NCBI RefSeq assembly: GCF_028288205.1
Contig: NZ_JAQBOD010000011.1
Span: forward strand, 62,001-126,000
From: Mucilaginibacter sp.
GTDB lineage: Bacteria > Bacteroidota > Bacteroidia > Sphingobacteriales > Sphingobacteriaceae
Direction: 5' to 3'
DNA length: 64,000 nucleotides
The notes under the pieces: generated by a model
Database searches by the model: none
What the model saw: only the letters and a program-made list of their open reading frames with translations
What the model was told of the DNA's origin: nothing
Shown here: in pieces, positions 33,388 through 43,046 of the stretch
Position numbering within the stretch: position 1 is the stretch's first letter
Layout of the letters: each line of letters opens with the position of its first letter
Position numbers and translations under genes: made by a program

Positions 33388-34242
33388 GTGGCTAAAGATA
33401 CATTTTTTCATAAAAAGGCAACGCTAAATGCAGGTGGCAAACTCATTGATTTGAGTACACCAAAAGTAATGGGTATAATTAACCTTACACCCGATTCTTT
33501 TTATGCCGATAGCCGGCAACCCACTGTTGCCGACGCGCTGCAGCAAGCCGAAAAAATGCTGGACGATGGCGCTGCTTTCTTAGATCTTGGCGCTTACTCT
33601 TCCCGCCCGGGAGCCGATGATATTTCTGTACAAGAAGAAACGGATAGATTGTTACCCGTTGTTGAAGCGATAGCCGCTAATTTTCCCAATGCGGTTTTAT
33701 CGATAGATACTTTTCGCTCGTCGGTTGCCGAAGCGGGTATTAGCGCGGGGGCACATATCATCAATGATGTATCCGGCGGACAATTAGATGTGGATATGTT
33801 TGCTACTGTAGCGCGCCTGCAAGTGCCTTACATACTGATGCACATGAAAGGCAATCCTAAAACCATGCAACAACTGGCTACCTATGATGATGTTTTTAAC
33901 GAGGTGCTTGATTATTTTACCGAACGATATAACATATTAAAGCAATTAGGTGTAAATGATGTAATTATTGATCCCGGTTTCGGCTTTGCCAAAAAACCGG
34001 AACATGGTTACACACTGCTAAATCGTTTGGATGAGTTTAATAGATTAGGCCTTCCGGTATTAGTTGGCGTATCGCGTAAAAAAATGATCTATAGTTTATT
34101 GGGTGGTACAGCTGCCGATGCTTTGAATGGCACTACTGTGTTAAATACCATCGCGCTTACTAAAGGCGCTAATATTTTGAGGGTGCATGATGTAAGGGAA
34201 GCAGTGGAAGCGGTGAAAATTTGGGAGGCGGTGAGTAAATAA
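33388..34242 (+). CDS. folP: Dihydropteroate synthase
   Basis: The 284-residue enzyme condenses p-aminobenzoate with the pterin pyrophosphate in folate synthesis. The TIM-barrel signatures are MGIINLTPDSFYADSR, DLGAYSSRPGAD, VLSIDTFRSSVAEAG, IINDVSGG, IIDPGFGFAKKPEHG and GVSRKKMI. The start codon is GTG (33388), the only sensible start before the conserved core. It is the target of sulfonamides. It is divergent from the DUF1599 chain. Confidence 0.95.
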   Translation: MAKDTFFHKKATLNAGGKLIDLSTPKVMGIINLTPDSFYADSRQPTVADALQQAEKMLDDGAAFLDLGAYSSRPGADDISVQEETDRLLPVVEAIAANFPNAVLSIDTFRSSVAEAGISAGAHIINDVSGGQLDVDMFATVARLQVPYILMHMKGNPKTMQQLATYDDVFNEVLDYFTERYNILKQLGVNDVIIDPGFGFAKKPEHGYTLLNRLDEFNRLGLPVLVGVSRKKMIYSLLGGTAADALNGTTVLNTIALTKGANILRVHDVREAVEAVKIWEAVSK

Positions 34243-34317
34243 ATAAGTTTAAGTGATATCTTGATGTGCTTTAATTTATCAATCGATATTTAAATAGCCA
34301 ATTTGATGAGGACTGTA

Positions 34318-34452
34318 TTTAGGCTAAAGCCAATGTCGTTTATCCTTCTATCCGTTGGTTAAAAACCAACGGATAGAATTGCTCTGAGGTAATTCATTGC
34401 CGTCCAATTTATTGGACGGATAGCAACAGAAAAGCAAATGGCTTTAGCCAAA
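34318..34452. repeat. GGCTAAAGCC-ended palindromic element, copy A
   Basis: The ends GGCTAAAGCCA (34322-34332) and TGGCTTTAGCC (34439-34449) are perfect inverted repeats. Inside are a 15-bp perfect stem with a 3-base loop (34346-34360 with 34364-34378, around CCGTTGGTT) and an 8-bp stem CCGTCCAA/TTGGACGG (34400-34407 with 34412-34419). Copy B at 57146-57291 has the same design. No coding potential; looks like a MITE or REP-type element. Confidence 0.75.
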
Positions 34453-34462
34453 CTAAGCGCAC

Positions 34463-34657
34463 TTACACTCTCCCCATATCCCTCACAGCCCACTCCGCTA
34501 TAGCATGCAAACCAGTGTCAGATCTTGCCGCTACGCTTAATGTATAGGTTACCAAAAACGGCATAACAATTTTATTCATAATATAAGTAACCGGGGCACG
34601 CGCTTTGTGCTACTGTTTACTGGCATTGCGGGTTGAGCTTTCTTTAATTGCTGTCAT
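34463..34657 (-). pseudogene. HxlR-family regulator remnant
   Basis: A 65-codon frame on the minus strand starts MTAIKESSTRNASKQ, hits an in-frame TAG at codon 16, and continues ARAPVTYIMNKI then VTYTLSVAARSDTGLHAIAEWAV. The first part matches the N-terminus of Bacteroidota HxlR regulators (KESST..N..K, then CPVTY-M-KIGG), and the second matches their C-terminus (YSLTE.G..L...I..M..W). The middle winged-helix part, about 50 residues, is gone. So the gene has both an internal deletion and a nonsense mutation. It is divergent from the NmrA-type gene, the usual place for an HxlR regulator. Confidence 0.7.
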
Positions 34658-34736
34658 GATACGCACTTTGGGATAGGTACTTGTATAAAAGTAAGTGCAA
34701 ATATGTCTTTGTCAACAAATACAAAAAATTAAAACT

Positions 34737-35612
34737 ATGAAAATTACATTAACAGGGTCAATAGGAAATATTGGCAAACCACTTACCGAAAATTTGGTAA
34801 AAGCCGGCCACCAGGTAACTGTAATAACCAGCAAACCAGCCAACGCTGCCGAAATTAAGTCCCTGGGAGCTATACCCGCGGTAGGATCAATAGAAGATGT
34901 GACATTTTTAACTAATGCCTTTACCGGTGCCGATATAGTTTATGCTATGGTGCCGCCAAATTTCGACGTAACGCATTGGAAGGAATATATAGCGGGTATA
35001 GGCCGTAACTACGCAGCAGCTATTAAAGCGGCAGGGGTAACCAAAGTAGTTCAATTAAGCAGTATTGGTGCACACTTAACAGAAGGCGCCGGACCGGTTA
35101 CCGGTCTTCACCTGGTAGAAGCTGAGCTGAATAAATTAGAAGGTGTAGTAGTAAAATATGTGCGGGCGGGCTTTTTCTATACCAACTTCTATTCGAATGT
35201 GGATATGATAAAATATGCGGGTTTATTGGGCAGTAATTATGGTGCAGGCACTTATCTTCCACTTGTTCACCCGGCAGATGTTGCCGATGCCATTGCCGAA
35301 GAAATACAACAACCATTTACTGCTAATAGCATCCGTTATGTAATTAGCGACGAACATACTGCGGGCGAATCTGCTGCTATATTAGGGAAAGCGATAGGTA
35401 AACCCGAATTGCCCTGGGTTGAGTTTACTGATGCTGATGCCTTGGGCGGCATGCTGCAAGTTGGCGTGCCCGAAGAGATAGCCAAAAATTATGTAGAAAT
35501 GGGTAAAGTTTCCCGGAATGGAAAAATGCAGGAGGATTTCCTGACACATAGATCTGTGTTAGGAAAAAGAAAGCTTGAAGATTTTGCGGTAGAATTTGCT
35601 AAAAGTTTTTAA
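34737..35612 (+). CDS. NAD(P)H-binding NmrA-like oxidoreductase
   Basis: The 291-residue protein is an atypical short-chain dehydrogenase of the NmrA/quinone-oxidoreductase-like group. The dinucleotide motif TGSIGNIGKPL begins at residue 5 and VVQLSSIGAHLTEG and YVRAGFFYTNF follow in order. The active-site Tyr-x-x-x-Lys of classical SDRs is absent, as usual in NmrA proteins. I chose ATG at 34737 over the upstream 34695 because the core begins at once. Its neighbour is a dead HxlR regulator, so control is probably lost or changed. Confidence 0.9.
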   Translation: MKITLTGSIGNIGKPLTENLVKAGHQVTVITSKPANAAEIKSLGAIPAVGSIEDVTFLTNAFTGADIVYAMVPPNFDVTHWKEYIAGIGRNYAAAIKAAGVTKVVQLSSIGAHLTEGAGPVTGLHLVEAELNKLEGVVVKYVRAGFFYTNFYSNVDMIKYAGLLGSNYGAGTYLPLVHPADVADAIAEEIQQPFTANSIRYVISDEHTAGESAAILGKAIGKPELPWVEFTDADALGGMLQVGVPEEIAKNYVEMGKVSRNGKMQEDFLTHRSVLGKRKLEDFAVEFAKSF

Positions 35613-35669
35613 GCTGATAATTAAGCATAAAATGAATTTATCACAGGTAATGGATTTTAATATTTCAAT

Positions 35670-35699
35670 ACAACACTGACAAATCCTTGTCAGTGTTGT
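35670..35699. terminator. 13-bp perfect hairpin between convergent genes
   Basis: ACAACACTGACAA (35670-35682) pairs perfectly with TTGTCAGTGTTGT (35687-35699) over a 4-base loop. It lies between two convergent genes, but no T run follows on either side; the 35700-35745 stretch repeats GGTGTTG/GTTGC words. Confidence 0.5.
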
Positions 35700-35755
35700 A
35701 GGTGTTGCAGGTATTGCAGGGTGTTGTATATGTTGCGCAATGCAACATCCCTCAA

Positions 35756-36736
35756 TTAATGAAACCCTGCTATAGGGTGCGGTATATACAATTCTTCCAG
35801 TTTCTTTATTTCTTCGGATGAAAGCTTGACAGACAGGGCTTTTACCGCGTCGGCTAAATGCCCCGGCTTACTTGCGCCGATAATTGGGGAAGTAATAGCC
35901 GAATTAGCTAACAACCAAGCCATAGCTACCTGCGCGTTAGGCAAACCTTTTTGCGCGGCAACTTCATTCAGGCGCCCAATCACTTCAAAATCGCCGAATT
36001 TACCATATATATCTTTTCCAAAACCATCGGTCCGGGCACGTTCTGTTTCGTTACGGTCCTTGTTTAGGGGGCGGGTTAGTAAACCCCTTGCTAATGGCGA
36101 CCACGGGATAACCGCTATTTTTTGATCTTTACATAACGGTATCATTTCGCGTTCCTCTTCGCGGTATACCAGGTTGTATTGCGGTTGCATAGATACAAAG
36201 CGTGTCCAGCCATGCAGATCAGAAACATAAAGCGATTGCGTAAACTGCCAGGCGTGCATAGATGATGCACCAATATAACGCGCCTTGCCGGCTTTCACCA
36301 CATCATGCAGAGCCTCCATGGTTTCCTCTATCGGGGTATTATAATCCCATCGATGGATTTGATATAAGTCTACATAATCGGTGCCTAAGCGCTTCAGGCT
36401 GGCATCAATTGCACTCATAATATGCTTGCGCGACAGGCCCTTGTCATTCGGCCCGGGCCCCATAGCGTTAAACACTTTGGTTGCCAGTACAATCTCATCG
36501 CGTTTAGCAAAATCTTTTAGTGCCTTGCCAACCACTTCTTCGCTGGCGCCATCTGCATATACATCGGCGGTATCAAAAAAGGTAATGCCAAGCTCCAGCG
36601 CCTCTTTAATAAACGGGCGACTCTCCGCCTCATTAAGGGCCCAGGGCCATCTTTCTGTAGGTTTACCATAGGTCATGGTACCTAAACACAGGCGCGAAAC
36701 CATCATGCCTGTATTTCCAAATCTTACGTAGTCCAT
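35756..36736 (-). CDS. Aldo/keto reductase
   Basis: The 326-residue NADPH-dependent reductase has the AKR tetrad: D and Y in FFDTADVYADG, K in VLATKVF, H in DLYQIHRWD. Cofactor residues lie in the C-terminal SPIIGASKPGHLADAVKAL. It resembles the YghZ/Tas-like groups. Substrate is not evident. It is convergent with the NmrA-like gene. Confidence 0.94.
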   Translation of the reverse strand: MDYVRFGNTGMMVSRLCLGTMTYGKPTERWPWALNEAESRPFIKEALELGITFFDTADVYADGASEEVVGKALKDFAKRDEIVLATKVFNAMGPGPNDKGLSRKHIMSAIDASLKRLGTDYVDLYQIHRWDYNTPIEETMEALHDVVKAGKARYIGASSMHAWQFTQSLYVSDLHGWTRFVSMQPQYNLVYREEEREMIPLCKDQKIAVIPWSPLARGLLTRPLNKDRNETERARTDGFGKDIYGKFGDFEVIGRLNEVAAQKGLPNAQVAMAWLLANSAITSPIIGASKPGHLADAVKALSVKLSSEEIKKLEELYIPHPIAGFH

Positions 36737-36842
36737 AATAGTTGTAAATTTCAGGCAAATTACAAATTGTAACTGAATGGGTTTATACTGTTTAATTAGT
36801 TAGTACCAAATGCCTTAATACCCGATGATGGTAAAACAGCGA

Positions 36843-38042
36843 TTAAATATAGCTTAACCACCATTGTTGGTGCGTCTTTTTATATTTGCTGAACCACCTG
36901 CATGGCAGGTATAATATTGCTATTACCACCAACCATATTACATACACGCCCAACAAGTTAAACCCAAAGCCAGCGGGTGAAAACAGGAAAGGTATTTTAG
37001 GATTAACGATTTGACTGGTAGAATAGCCTTTCGCGAAAAATATAATTACGTGGATGGCTTGAATTAAATACCAGTGGCATATGTAATAGAAAAAGGGCAC
37101 ATTACCATATACTATTACAATGGATGTAAACTTGTTTTTAACGGTTTCTATACTGGCTAATACAACCAGCGAGAGTCCTATTGTCATGCTCAGATATAGT
37201 AATGAGCACGGGTATTTGGTAACATTAAAAAACGAGATAATACTCAGCGCGGTTGTTTTTTGAACCGACCATGGCGATGGGTCCCCATAAATATTAAACG
37301 CCCTGAATATAAAGAACAGCGCCAACAGGCCCAGGCCCGAATACAATAATATTTTTCTGCGTTTTACAGCATCAACCGAGCTTTTGTAAAGTGATCCAAA
37401 AACATAGCCGAGCAGCATTACGCCTGTCCACGGTAAAAGTGCATAGGCTATTAATACGTAATGATTGCTATCAATTTGTACAAGACCGCTAAACCCGGCA
37501 GCAGATAAAAGCAGTTTCCAGCCAATAGTTGCAGTAATGGGTCCCGGGTTTACAATGTCCAGTATATTATGCCCAAAGAAAATAATTGCGCCAATAATAC
37601 CAATAACGGTTAATGAGGCTTTTAACCTTACCAATATTCCCAGCAAGACCATGCTGCCGCCAATGGCCCATATAACCTGCAATATCAAAACATTATAAAG
37701 CGGGTTAAGGGTAATAGCAAAAGTTATAAAAACAAGTTCAACTATAACAAGCCATAACCCGCGTTTAATCAAAAACGCACTTAACTCATTTCTGGTACGG
37801 CGCATACCCGCCAGGTAGGCCGACATGCCGCTTAAAAACACAAAGGTGGGTGCGCAAAAATGAGTTATCCAGCGGGTAAAAAACAAAATGGGGGTAGTTA
37901 CTGCCAGATCTGTAGGTTCGGGTTGGCCCAGGTGAAAAACATCCCTAACATGGTCAATAGCCATAATCAGCATTACTAAACCGCGTAATATATCTATAGA
38001 TTCTATGCGATACTTTGTAGTAGCAGAAGTTGTTGTTGTCAT
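36843..38042 (-). CDS. DUF1624/HGSNAT-like membrane acyltransferase
   Basis: The 399-residue protein has about ten to twelve hydrophobic helices and the signature ESIDILRGLVMLIMAIDHVRD at the N-terminus, typical of heparan-alpha-glucosaminide N-acetyltransferase-like (DUF1624) proteins. The conserved histidine in AIDHVRD is present. These integral membrane proteins are thought to move acyl groups across the membrane to sugars; the acceptor is unknown here. It lies 151 bases downstream of the molybdenum hydroxylase gene on the same strand, separated by a terminator. Confidence 0.88.
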   Translation of the reverse strand: MTTTTSATTKYRIESIDILRGLVMLIMAIDHVRDVFHLGQPEPTDLAVTTPILFFTRWITHFCAPTFVFLSGMSAYLAGMRRTRNELSAFLIKRGLWLVIVELVFITFAITLNPLYNVLILQVIWAIGGSMVLLGILVRLKASLTVIGIIGAIIFFGHNILDIVNPGPITATIGWKLLLSAAGFSGLVQIDSNHYVLIAYALLPWTGVMLLGYVFGSLYKSSVDAVKRRKILLYSGLGLLALFFIFRAFNIYGDPSPWSVQKTTALSIISFFNVTKYPCSLLYLSMTIGLSLVVLASIETVKNKFTSIVIVYGNVPFFYYICHWYLIQAIHVIIFFAKGYSTSQIVNPKIPFLFSPAGFGFNLLGVYVIWLVVIAILYLPCRWFSKYKKTHQQWWLSYI

Positions 38043-38143
38043 AAAGAGATCAGGTTAAAGAAATTGCAATGCCGAATATAAACATAATCAATTTCATAAC
38101 AAATTGATTCTTAACAATTAAACACCGTTTTAGTCTAAAACAA

Positions 38144-38174
38144 AAAAGCCCGTAAATATAATTTACAGGCTTTT
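38144..38174 (-). terminator. Terminator after the molybdenum hydroxylase gene
   Basis: AAAAGCCcGTAAAT (38144-38157) and ATTTACaGGCTTTT (38161-38174) form a 14-position stem with one mismatch and a 3-base loop; on the minus strand it is followed by TTG and further T residues. It lies 20 bases after the stop codon. Confidence 0.75.
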
Positions 38175-38193
38175 CTACTTATCTAAATATTAT

Positions 38194-40332
38194 TTATGCC
38201 TTCGCAAATTCAAAAGGCAATTTTCTATACCTGATACCCGTTGCGGCAAAAATAGCGTTGCCTATTGCGGGTGCCATTGGCGGCAGTCCGGGTTCGCCTA
38301 AGCCGGTTGGCGCATCTTCAGATGGTACAAATTTCACAATAACCTCTATTGGCGCGTCCTTCATCCGCAAAAACTTATAAGTGTGGAAGTTGGTTTGCTC
38401 AACAGCGCCCTTATCAAAAGTAACCTTGCTAAATAGGGCATGGCTCAGGCCGTCAATAATAGCCCCTTCTACCTGGGTTTCGGCACCGCTTTGGTTAACC
38501 ACTCTGCCGCAATTAACAGCACTGTATACTTTAGTTACCCTAAACGTTCCATCCTTCAATTTAGTTATTTCGGCCACGTGAGCAGCATAGGTACTAAACG
38601 AAAAATGCGCGGCAAAGCCTTGATATACGTTTGGTTTTTTTGTTTTGCCCCAACCGCTTATTTGCGTAACCAGGTCTATAACGCTTTTATATTTAGCTAC
38701 GTCATACCCCCCGTCGGTTTTGCCAACCGGTTGATTTTTTGCTTTTTCTAATAGTTCAAGCCTTAACGCTACCGGGTCCTTTTTCATTTGGTGGGCCAAT
38801 TCATCCAAAAAACATTCATCGGCAAATGCTACCGAGTTACTGGTAGGTGCACGCCATGGCCCCGTTTGTATATTTGTTTTAAGCGAATGATTATCTGCAC
38901 GGTAATTAGCTACAGCTTTTGCCGGGAAACCATCCGGATTGGATGCCCTGCCTCCGCTTAATACCGCGGCATTAAGGTGCCAGGCCACCAGCTCATTCGC
39001 CGGACTAATTGCCGCTTTATATTTAAACATACTTGGCGGGCGGTAAAAATCGCCCTGCATATCATCCTCGCGCATCCATAGCATTTGTATAGGCACTTTA
39101 GCAGCTTGCGATATTAGCGCTGCTTCTACTCCGTTATCCGGCTGCAGCTTGCGCCCAAAACCACCTCCCTGCCTCGGCATGCCTAAAGTTATATTAGTTT
39201 CTGGTACACCTACAGCTTTTGCAACCTCGGTGCGTAAGCGCGCAGGCACTTGTGTTGGGCCATACAGATCAACTTTACCATCTTTTACATCAGCAAAAAA
39301 GTTAAGCGGCTCCATGTTGGCATGCGATAGCGCGGGTGTTTCGTAAACCGCTTCTACAATCTTGTAGTCCTTATTATTTAAAGCAGCATCTATGTCTCCA
39401 TCATTCCTGCCCGGCTTTTCGCTGTAGTTGTTTAACAGTTCTGTAAACGAGGCATCGTGGTCGGGAGTGCTTTCCAGCTTACTTGTCTCTTCCCAAACAA
39501 CCTTTAATACATCCCGTCCTTTTTTAGCGGCCCAGGTTGAGGTTGCCAAAACTGCCACTAAGTTTCTTGAAGGTACCGAAACCACATTTTTAACACCGGC
39601 CACCTTGCGCGTTTCGGTGTCATCAAATGATTTTAAGCTTTTGCCAAACGCCGGCGGGCGGGCAACTATCGCGAATAACATGCCTTCGCGGCGGGTATCT
39701 ATACCAAATAAAGGCTTGCCGGTAATTATTTTATGGTTATCAATATTATGTACCCGAGTGCCTATTATCTTAAAATCTTTAGGGTCTTTTAATTTAACAC
39801 TGGCAGGTACCGGCAATAATGCGGCTTTAGCAGCCAGGTCACCATAGGCTAATTTCTTTCCGCTTGGCTTATGTATTACAAAGGCATTTTCGGCATAACA
39901 ATCACCCTCATTTGCTCCCCATTGCTGCGCGGCCGCGGTAATCATCATTTGACGGGCAGTTGCCCCGGCGTTGCGTATCGGTGTGAAACGGCTTCTTACC
40001 GCACCGCTGCCACCTGTTGTTTGCGAGCCGTATTTACTTTGATCAAGCGGTGCCATTTCTACCACCACTTTATCCCATTGTACCTCCAGCTCTTCGGCCA
40101 ATATCATGGGTAGCGCTGTTTTTACTCCCTGGCCAATCTCCGGATTGGGCGACATTAATGTAATTAAGCCATTAGAATCAATTGATACATAGGCATTGGG
40201 CGAAAATATTGTGCCCGCGGCATGTTTAACGGGGCTTGCATCTGTTAACAAATGGAACCCAAACATTATACCGCCCCCGGCAATTGAGCTTACTTTTAAA
40301 AAGTGGCGCCTTGAAACTGTTTGATCGCTCAT
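38194..40332 (-). CDS. Molybdopterin-binding subunit of a xanthine-dehydrogenase-family hydroxylase
   Basis: The 712-residue protein belongs to the IorB-like (isoquinoline 1-oxidoreductase) branch, which oxidises aldehydes or N-heterocycles. A twin-arginine leader [10 protein letters not shown] with a following hydrophobic stretch predicts export of the folded complex by Tat. Cofactor-contacting motifs include [37 protein letters not shown] and the C-terminal [14 protein letters not shown] with the catalytic glutamate. It overlaps its small subunit gene by 4 bases. Molybdenum supply could come from modABC 5 kb away. Confidence 0.93.
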   Translation of the reverse strand: MSDQTVSRRHFLKVSSIAGGGIMFGFHLLTDASPVKHAAGTIFSPNAYVSIDSNGLITLMSPNPEIGQGVKTALPMILAEELEVQWDKVVVEMAPLDQSKYGSQTTGGSGAVRSRFTPIRNAGATARQMMITAAAQQWGANEGDCYAENAFVIHKPSGKKLAYGDLAAKAALLPVPASVKLKDPKDFKIIGTRVHNIDNHKIITGKPLFGIDTRREGMLFAIVARPPAFGKSLKSFDDTETRKVAGVKNVVSVPSRNLVAVLATSTWAAKKGRDVLKVVWEETSKLESTPDHDASFTELLNNYSEKPGRNDGDIDAALNNKDYKIVEAVYETPALSHANMEPLNFFADVKDGKVDLYGPTQVPARLRTEVAKAVGVPETNITLGMPRQGGGFGRKLQPDNGVEAALISQAAKVPIQMLWMREDDMQGDFYRPPSMFKYKAAISPANELVAWHLNAAVLSGGRASNPDGFPAKAVANYRADNHSLKTNIQTGPWRAPTSNSVAFADECFLDELAHQMKKDPVALRLELLEKAKNQPVGKTDGGYDVAKYKSVIDLVTQISGWGKTKKPNVYQGFAAHFSFSTYAAHVAEITKLKDGTFRVTKVYSAVNCGRVVNQSGAETQVEGAIIDGLSHALFSKVTFDKGAVEQTNFHTYKFLRMKDAPIEVIVKFVPSEDAPTGLGEPGLPPMAPAIGNAIFAATGIRYRKLPFEFAKA

Positions 40333-40796
40333 TTTGTAACCCCTCCTTTACTGGCTGCCAGGTGTATGGCTTTACGTATACGATAATGTGTGCCGCAACG
40401 GCATATATTACTTATGGATAGATCAATATCCTCATCTGTTGGATGCGGGTTGTGTTTCAGCATTGCCGCGGCGGCCATAATTTGCCCTGATTGGCAATAA
40501 CCGCATTGCGGTACATCAACTTCGCTCCAGGCTTGTTGTACCGGGTGCGTGCCTTCGGCGCTTAATCCTTCAATAGTTACAATTTTAGAGTCTTTAACTT
40601 CTGATACGGGCAACTGGCACGATCGTACAGCAAAACCGTTAAAATGCACAGTACAGGCCCCGCACTGCGCAATGCCGCACCCGAATTTTGTACCAACTAA
40701 ATTTAAATGATCACGCAATACCCAAAGCATTGGGGTGTCTGGATCTGCATCAACAGTAAGCAGCTTATTGTTGACAGAAATTTTGTATGTGGCCAT
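40329..40796 (-). CDS. (2Fe-2S)-binding subunit of the molybdenum hydroxylase
   Basis: The 155-residue protein has both iron-sulfur clusters of this family: the plant-ferredoxin-type set in [16 protein letters not shown] plus a later cysteine, and the C-terminal set in [11 protein letters not shown] and [10 protein letters not shown]. It is the IorA-like partner that passes electrons from the molybdenum centre. It has no leader of its own and would be co-exported with the Tat-tagged large subunit. It is the first gene of the pair. Confidence 0.95.
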   Translation of the reverse strand: MATYKISVNNKLLTVDADPDTPMLWVLRDHLNLVGTKFGCGIAQCGACTVHFNGFAVRSCQLPVSEVKDSKIVTIEGLSAEGTHPVQQAWSEVDVPQCGYCQSGQIMAAAAMLKHNPHPTDEDIDLSISNICRCGTHYRIRKAIHLAASKGGVTK

Positions 40797-41081
40797 AATG
40801 ACTTTTGTTTTAAGTAAATCTATTAGTAAAAACTTTACTTTACAAATATTAGTGGGTAATAACTAAAATATTACATACTGTTGGTAACACTATTTAACAC
40901 CCCGATAAAAGCGGCTTTGGTTTATATCTAAGCTGGCGCCTGTTGGATTGGTGATAGTGGGCAAGCGGTCTTTTTACTTTATAAATTAAAAATATTATTT
41001 CGTTAAAAGGAAAATATTATTTAATACATTAAAAATTCAATATATTTGAAATGATTACCGATCAATTTATCTGTAAAGCGC

Positions 41082-41456
41082 GTGAAGAAAAAAGTATTGG
41101 TTATTGAAAATGACCAGGATATCCGACATATTGTTGTCTTTGTTTTAGAGGAAGAAGGCTTTACCACTTTGAGTATTGCTGAGCCGGAAAACCTGGAAGA
41201 TATCCTGCAATTCAAACCGGATGTGATCCTGATTGATGAGTTTATAAATAACCGGCCCGGGCACCGGTTATGTCTGAAGATCAAACAGGTTAAGCAATTA
41301 AAAGAGATCCCGGTCATCGTACTTTCCACCGCGAACAATATTGAATTGATCGCTACAGAATGTAAAGCAAATGATTATATCCGCAAACCTTTTGATCTGA
41401 AAGAAATAGTCGACAAGGTGGTTCGGGTGGTTAATAACCAGTCATTGATCTATTAG
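41082..41456 (+). CDS. Stand-alone response-regulator receiver protein
   Basis: The 124-residue CheY-like protein has the acidic pocket in VIENDQD, the phospho-acceptor aspartate in VILIDEF, a Ser/Thr in VLSTAN and the lysine in YIRKPFD. There is no output domain. The start codon is GTG (GTG AAG AAA AAA GTA), with a suitable domain beginning at once. No histidine kinase is nearby, so the phosphodonor is unknown. Confidence 0.92.
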   Translation: MKKKVLVIENDQDIRHIVVFVLEEEGFTTLSIAEPENLEDILQFKPDVILIDEFINNRPGHRLCLKIKQVKQLKEIPVIVLSTANNIELIATECKANDYIRKPFDLKEIVDKVVRVVNNQSLIY

Positions 41457-41471
41457 TATCACCGGCTTGCA

Positions 41472-41493
41472 GTTTTCCACAAAAGTGGAAAAC
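41472..41493. other. 9-bp perfect hairpin between receiver genes
   Basis: GTTTTCCAC (41472-41480) pairs with GTGGAAAAC (41485-41493) over AAAA. It lies 16 bases after the first receiver gene; there is no T tail, so termination is uncertain. Confidence 0.4.
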
Positions 41494-41649
41494 AACCGCC
41501 ACAATAACGGGCAATCAGATACTACATAAATAAAATACTACGTTAATATTTAATAACTATTATTCTTAACTTTATTTATCTTTTCAGCCGCTACTACTAA
41601 TCATACGTCTGCCCCCGGTTTCTATCTTTTCACTTAAAAAATTAAGTCT

Positions 41650-42039
41650 ATGGAAACGATAATGATACAAGAAGCGGATGCCGCCACCTTAGAGGTACTC
41701 ACCTTTGCTTTGCAAATGGAAGGCTACCGGGTTTGCAGCCTGACCGATAATACTGAAAATGTCCTGGATTTGATCCGGCGGCATCACCCCAAGCTGGTTT
41801 TGCTGGACTGCTGGCTCAGCAATTATTCCGGCAAGCAGGTCTGTCAATGGATCAAGGCACATTTTCCGCGCCTGCCGGTAATCGCCTTCAGTTGCGATAA
41901 TCAAATCGCTGAGCAATACCGCCTTTTGGGTTTTGATGATTACCTAAAAAAGCCATTTGACCTTGATCTCCTTTACCAGGTGATTCGAAAACATTTACCT
42001 CAACAAAAAAAGCGCCGCTATATTAGTACACCGGCTTAA
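41650..42039 (+). CDS. Second stand-alone receiver protein
   Basis: The 129-residue protein is a CheY-like receiver: the phospho-acceptor aspartate lies in LVLLDCWLS and the lysine in DDYLKKPFD. The usual N-terminal acidic pair is weaker (MIQEADAATLEV). It has a basic tail (QQKKRRYIS). It is a paralogue-type neighbour of the gene at 41082 but clearly diverged. It is 19 bases before the small unknown gene and may be co-transcribed with it. Confidence 0.9.
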   Translation: METIMIQEADAATLEVLTFALQMEGYRVCSLTDNTENVLDLIRRHHPKLVLLDCWLSNYSGKQVCQWIKAHFPRLPVIAFSCDNQIAEQYRLLGFDDYLKKPFDLDLLYQVIRKHLPQQKKRRYISTPA

Positions 42040-42058
42040 TAATGATTGTCTGATTAAG

Positions 42059-42319
42059 ATGGAATTACTCCGTGAAAACATAATAGACCTTATCCGTGAA
42101 ACATGCTCATCTCATTGGGAGCTGAATGTATTTAACGGACACATTATTGTTAACCTGCCGGATGCAGAAAAGGATTTCCGTTCAATATATAATAAAGTAA
42201 AACAGGAAATCACAAAATGTATAAGGCAGCATTTTCCCGATAGGGATGAAGAGCTATTATTCGAGGTTAGGAACTGTTCATGGAATTGCAGCTTTAAATT
42301 AGGGAAGACAACTTTATAA
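42059..42319 (+). CDS. Hypothetical small protein, 86 aa
   Basis: The product has no recognised family. It has a predicted helix-strand-helix-strand layout (ELLRENIIDLIRETCSS, then LNVFNGHIIVNLPD, a KVKQEITKCIRQHF helix, LLFEVRNCSWNCSFK strand) and three cysteines. It is soluble. It follows the second receiver gene by 19 bases and precedes hsp20 by 136 bases. Confidence 0.6.
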   Translation: MELLRENIIDLIRETCSSHWELNVFNGHIIVNLPDAEKDFRSIYNKVKQEITKCIRQHFPDRDEELLFEVRNCSWNCSFKLGKTTL

Positions 42320-42441
42320 TAGACAACACGGGCAAACAAGCAGTTGAACGTTTGGTTTGAAAAAGATAAAAAATGAAAAACCTGTGCTTATACTGATTGT
42401 TGTATTCTATAGCCGGGATGTTCCGGCAAGTAGGGTTTTAT

Positions 42442-42448
42442 AAGGAGG
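42442..42448 (+). promoter_or_regulatory. Strong Shine-Dalgarno site of the Hsp20 gene
   Basis: AAGGAGG lies seven bases before the ATG at 42456. Such a perfect site is unusual here, as most genes in the window show none, and suggests high translation of the small heat-shock protein. Confidence 0.65.
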
Positions 42449-42455
42449 ATAAGTT

Positions 42456-42896
42456 ATGACACTGGTAAAATTTAATGAGCGAAAAGACACCGGCATGTTA
42501 AGCCCGGTCTTTAATGACATTTTTGAAAACTTTTTTAATGATGCTTTTATATCAGACCGGATGGTATCCAGAATACCGGCTGTAAATATTTTAGAAACAG
42601 AAGGGCACTATCATATCGAACTGGCTGCACCGGGACTAAAGAAAGAGGATTTTAAGCTGGACCTGAATAGGAATATGCTGACCATATCGGTAGAAAAGCA
42701 AAACGAGCAAATGGATAATGATAAAAAATATAATAAACGCGAATACACCTATACGTCATTCGTGCGCTCTTTTACGCTGCCCGACTCGATTGATGATGCC
42801 AATATTGAAGCCCAATATACTGACGGCATACTCAAAATTAATGTGGCCAAAAGCAAAGAAGCGACAACGCCCAGCCGTCAGATAAAGATTAAATAA
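42456..42896 (+). CDS. Small heat-shock protein Hsp20 / alpha-crystallin family
   Basis: The 146-residue chaperone has an alpha-crystallin domain from about residue 40 (PAVNILETEGHYHIELAAPGLKKED) to 135, with the ending motif GILKINVAKSKE and a C-terminal tail RQIKIK carrying an I-x-I oligomerisation motif. The N-terminal arm ends in a short DIFENFFNDAF stretch. It holds unfolding proteins soluble without ATP. A strong Shine-Dalgarno site precedes it and a strong terminator follows. Confidence 0.96.
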   Translation: MTLVKFNERKDTGMLSPVFNDIFENFFNDAFISDRMVSRIPAVNILETEGHYHIELAAPGLKKEDFKLDLNRNMLTISVEKQNEQMDNDKKYNKREYTYTSFVRSFTLPDSIDDANIEAQYTDGILKINVAKSKEATTPSRQIKIK

Positions 42897-42919
42897 TTGC
42901 TCATCATCAATTGTTAATC

Positions 42920-42949
42920 AGGCGCTGTCTCAGCGCCTTTATTTTTTTA
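42920..42949 (+). terminator. Rho-independent terminator of hsp20
   Basis: AGGCGCTG (42920-42927) pairs perfectly with CAGCGCCT (42931-42938) over a three-base loop and is followed by TTATTTTTTTAT. Confidence 0.85.
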
Positions 42950-43046
42950 TGCCATGTTAATACCATGCAGCAACCGACACCCTGTTCCCCAGGCGGCTTT
43001 ATACATGTGGGAGATATATAAAGCTATCTAATTCGCCAAATGTTAA

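Noticed and set aside
34258-34700. A mobile element with its own transposase
   Set aside because: Only palindromic noncoding sequence and a regulator remnant are present; no transposase frame exists on either strand.
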